From Epiperipatus broadwayi (Eukaryota; Onychophora; Udeonychophora; Euonychophora; Peripatidae): DNA of 64,000 nucleotides. Position numbers and translations under genes: made by a program. The stretch spans positions 64,001 to 128,000 of the forward strand of contig JAQFVV010013082.1 in assembly GCA_028023455.1 (NCBI GenBank). Reading direction: 5' to 3'. The notes under the pieces were generated by a model. That model ran no database searches, was not told the DNA's origin, and was given only the letters and a program-made list of their open reading frames with translations. Positions 61,076 through 64,000 of this stretch are shown piece after piece; positions within the stretch are counted from its first letter, which is position 1, and every line of letters begins with the position of its first letter.

Positions 61076-63339
61076 GCTATGTGGCTACATTGCTGCATTA
61101 ACAAGATTGGTTGGCAGCATGATACTTACATTTATATATAGTTAATTAATTCAGGAGAAAATAATATTTAATTTTTCCATATGTTTTTTTAATGATGGAT
61201 AGTTCATTTAATTGATGTTTTTCTCCAAATGATAATATGAAAATTCTTGACAATTTTTTTTAATAATTTTCAAACATTTTATTTAAAACATAATATGAAT
61301 ATTTTAATATCTAATATAGTTTGTAAGTGTTACTAAAAGAGAAAGAAAACTTTAAAATCAGATAAATAATTTTTTTGTTTTCCCTCTTCAGTAATTTTAT
61401 GTAATTACCAGTTGATTTTAATTTTAAAAAAATATACTAAGAAAAATATATTTTTCTTCAGTAAATTTTTACTTAGCAAATTTAATTTTAATCTTTTAAA
61501 AGAGATAATGTTTTATACTTAAGAAATTTTGAAAAGAAAAAAAATAAAATTTTAATATTTTGTTAAATTTTAATTAATCAGATTTGTTGTTTTTTTCTTT
61601 TTCTTTTTCTTCAATACAACAAGTAGTGATTATCAAATTAGTATAATTAACTGATTATCTTGTTTTCCTTTTTGCAAGAAAATTTTAATCAAACAGAAAT
61701 GTCAAAAATTTTATGTTTTAATTTAAGTTTTTGTTATTTTCCAATATTAATGTTGAAGGAAGAAAATAGCTGAACAGTTGTGTTTATAAAAATTGATTTC
61801 ATTGGTTATTACTAAATTTTGTCATGTTGGAGATAAAATTGTGATTGGTCAAAGACAAGGTTATTCCAAAATTAAAGGATATGGGTTAAATAAGATCTAA
61901 TTATTTGTGAGAAGCAGCAGTCTTGATTCAACTGCAAAAGACAATAGGAGAAAAGAAGTTTCTAACATGTATACAAAAAAGTAAGCAGATATCATATTGA
62001 AATTGTTGAAGTTTTAACCAACCTGTTAACACACTATTTAGTTATAAAAATATTTTCTACCAGAAAACCATGTCTAAGTTTAACTAAAAGCTAGATATCA
62101 TCTTCCTCCATGTGACCTGCTTCAATGGAATAAAATGCAAAGGAGAAAAATGTTTCTGATGTAGTTTGTAATCTTATCTCCAATCAAAAACTTTAGAATC
62201 TGTATGTATTATCTTAACATAAAAATTTTATTGGAAAGAAAATAGATAAATTTTGCTGTTTGTTAATCTAAAAATACTGCATATCAAAAAACACATATTA
62301 ATCATATATATATATTATGTAGAAACCTTCAAGAAGAAAACTTACCTTGAAACTAAATTATAACCAAAGGATTCCAAAGAAGAATAAAACTTATGGTTAA
62401 AGTTAAATTTTTGTGTGTACATTGTATTTTCATTTATAATTAAAAAGAATTTTTAAATAAAATAATAATTTTATAAAAGTAATAATTGTGAACAATTTTA
62501 TTAATTTAATATTTTCTTGTGAAACATGTTGATTTTAATTTATTTAATTTTTTTCTTCAAAATTATAAAAATAGTTTTTTAAAAAAAATTAATTTTATTA
62601 AGCTTAAAATTTTCATTTAAAACACATGCTTCTCTTTATTCCTTTATCTTTCCTCCAAATTATGGACAAAGGATTAAGTAAATTTAACTTCTTATTTCTG
62701 ATTGAAAAGTTTTTATTATCTTTTTCTATTTAAAAAAATAACTTCATGAAAACAAAGGTTAATCAATTTAATGAATAAAAGTCAATTGGTTAGTTATATT
62801 TTTATGAAATTATATTTTTTGATAAAATATCTAAGTTTGAAGGATCATATTATCAATTCATTTTTTTTAAAATTTTTGTTTATTGGTAATCAGTTAGTTT
62901 ATTAAGTAAGTGTTTAAAAATGTTCTAATGTTGGTGGCTTTACTTCTCCAGCTATCTGTTTCATAAATGACAGTGTGAGAGTTGATTTCAATACAGCTTA
63001 GAGTTTGAGGGATTTCTTTCAAATTATACCAGTAAAGTTATTTCAAATAAGATGTTATATGTAATTAGAAGAAATTTGAACTGAGACTTAAGCTGTTGCA
63101 TTTATTTATTTCATGCTCACAGTAATAGTTCATAGAGTTCTTGTTTCCCGAGCTTGTTCTGAGTATAAATGGTTAGTTCTATGGATGTAGAGGTTTATGT
63201 TAGTGTTTGGACATCCAGATGATAACCCTAGATGGTAAAAATATATTTTTAAAGTTCATGCACTCCATTTTATTTTTTAAATTAGAAATTAAGTTTATAA
63301 TTGCTTATTGTTATGTGTCTCTATCTGAAAGTTAGACAA
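61076..63339. other. AT-rich DNA, nothing recognised
   Basis: No supported gene, RNA gene or repeat family. Confidence 0.35.
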
Positions 63340-63905
63340 CAAACTATGAAAGGATCTATATATTTTTGTACAAAAATTTAAATTCAAGCCTACTAATTTT
63401 TTAAAATATCATAATGAAAATAGCAGCTGAAATGGATAGAAAACATTCAAATCAACTTTTGAGTTTAGTTGTTCGAAGTTCAGAATTTATATTTGTTCAC
63501 ATATGGAGCTGAAATATCCAAATATGGGTGATTTGGTCTGCAAGTTGTGTAAGGAAGGTATAGAAAATGTTAGGCATCTGTTAATTGAATGTAAATGCCT
63601 GCAAGCAGAAAGGGTACACATATTGAAGTTTTGGGAGAGTATGTGTAAACAAAGTGATTATACAGAAAATGGGTTATTGGTTTTTATTCTGGGTTTGGGA
63701 AAAGATAAGAGTGATTTAGATATAAAGGCCATAGAGTTGACAAGGACTATGTTGTAGAAATGGTATGGAGCAGGATAGAGAAGAATATAGGAAAAGCTTA
63801 AGGTGGGTAATGGAAAGTGAAGGTAAAGTGGCTAACAGGTTTCTCTGGGAATAGCAGCTGAGAGATTCCTGACTCTGTATAAGAAGTCACAATGCATCAC
63901 ATGTG
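63340..63905 (+). pseudogene. LINE RT C-terminus with CCHC knuckle and 3' UTR
   Basis: The frame 63503-63757 encodes CKLCKEGIENVRHLLIECKC, the Cys-Cys-His-Cys knuckle that closes the RT ORF of many APE-type LINEs, followed by a short helical tail. A frameshift separates it from upstream coding sequence near 63500. The 3' UTR (to about 63905) matches 37441-37640 and ends at TCACAATGCATCACATG. It may be the 3' end of the CR1-like family at 28640, but the two segments do not overlap, so this is inference. Confidence 0.7.
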
Positions 63906-64000
63906 ATTATGTAAAAAAGAAACATCTTAAAAACATTCTATTAAGGAATGAAAGCCAGGTTGATATATTAAATAATATTTTATTTATAGCAAGTTGTCTA

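Overview
The window looks like intergenic, repeat-dominated DNA from an invertebrate animal. It is very AT-rich and full of TA, TAA and GTCT microsatellites. It carries relics of several eukaryotic retroelement classes: a Penelope-like element (PLE) with a GIY-YIG endonuclease, RTE-type and CR1-like non-LTR retrotransposons, and two families of tRNA-derived SINEs. I see no convincing host gene, exon, rRNA, functional tRNA, operon or CRISPR array. The lineage cannot be fixed from this sequence alone. Most short ORFs are chance readings of low-complexity DNA.

Layout. 0-15 kb: inverted-repeat elements, SINEs, RTE 3' ends and hammerhead-like motifs. 15.6-16.4 kb: a large GTCT/GTCC microsatellite. 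17-21 kb: a palindrome, a 60-bp minisatellite and unassigned DNA. 21.7-24.5 kb: a decayed RTE retrotransposon (minus strand) split by an 899-bp element made of 347-bp tandem units, with a 10-bp target-site duplication. 25.9-26.8 kb: a ~65-bp satellite of 13 units. 28.6-31.2 kb: a decayed CR1-like LINE (minus) in which PHD finger, SGNH esterase, APE endonuclease and the start of the reverse transcriptase can still be followed. 33.8-34.9 kb: another RTE copy. 37-40 kb: three SINEs and a LINE 3' end around a tandem dimer of a ~474-bp repeat that carries a hammerhead ribozyme. 41.1-47.1 kb: an array of the same ribozyme repeat flanking a 4.5-kb head-to-head PLE pair (two ~2.2-kb arms, nearly identical). 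47-64 kb: further hammerhead-like motifs, tandem repeats, another ribozyme repeat at 52.1 kb, a convergent RTE pair at 59-60 kb and a LINE 3' end at 63.4-63.9 kb.

The most interesting signal is the set of hammerhead-type self-cleaving RNA motifs. One family, read at 38.8, 39.3, 41.3, 41.8, 47.0 and 52.2 kb, has a full type I hammerhead layout in at least two copies. Stem I differs between copies by compensating base changes, and stem III is a palindrome as expected for dimer-type ribozymes. Copies occur as ~475-490 bp tandem dimers and sit next to the PLE. This resembles metazoan retrozymes or PLE pseudo-LTRs. Other hammerhead-like motifs lie inside small inverted-repeat elements (1.97, 6.4/6.7, 41.9 kb) or alone (4.2, 47.8, 48.5 kb).
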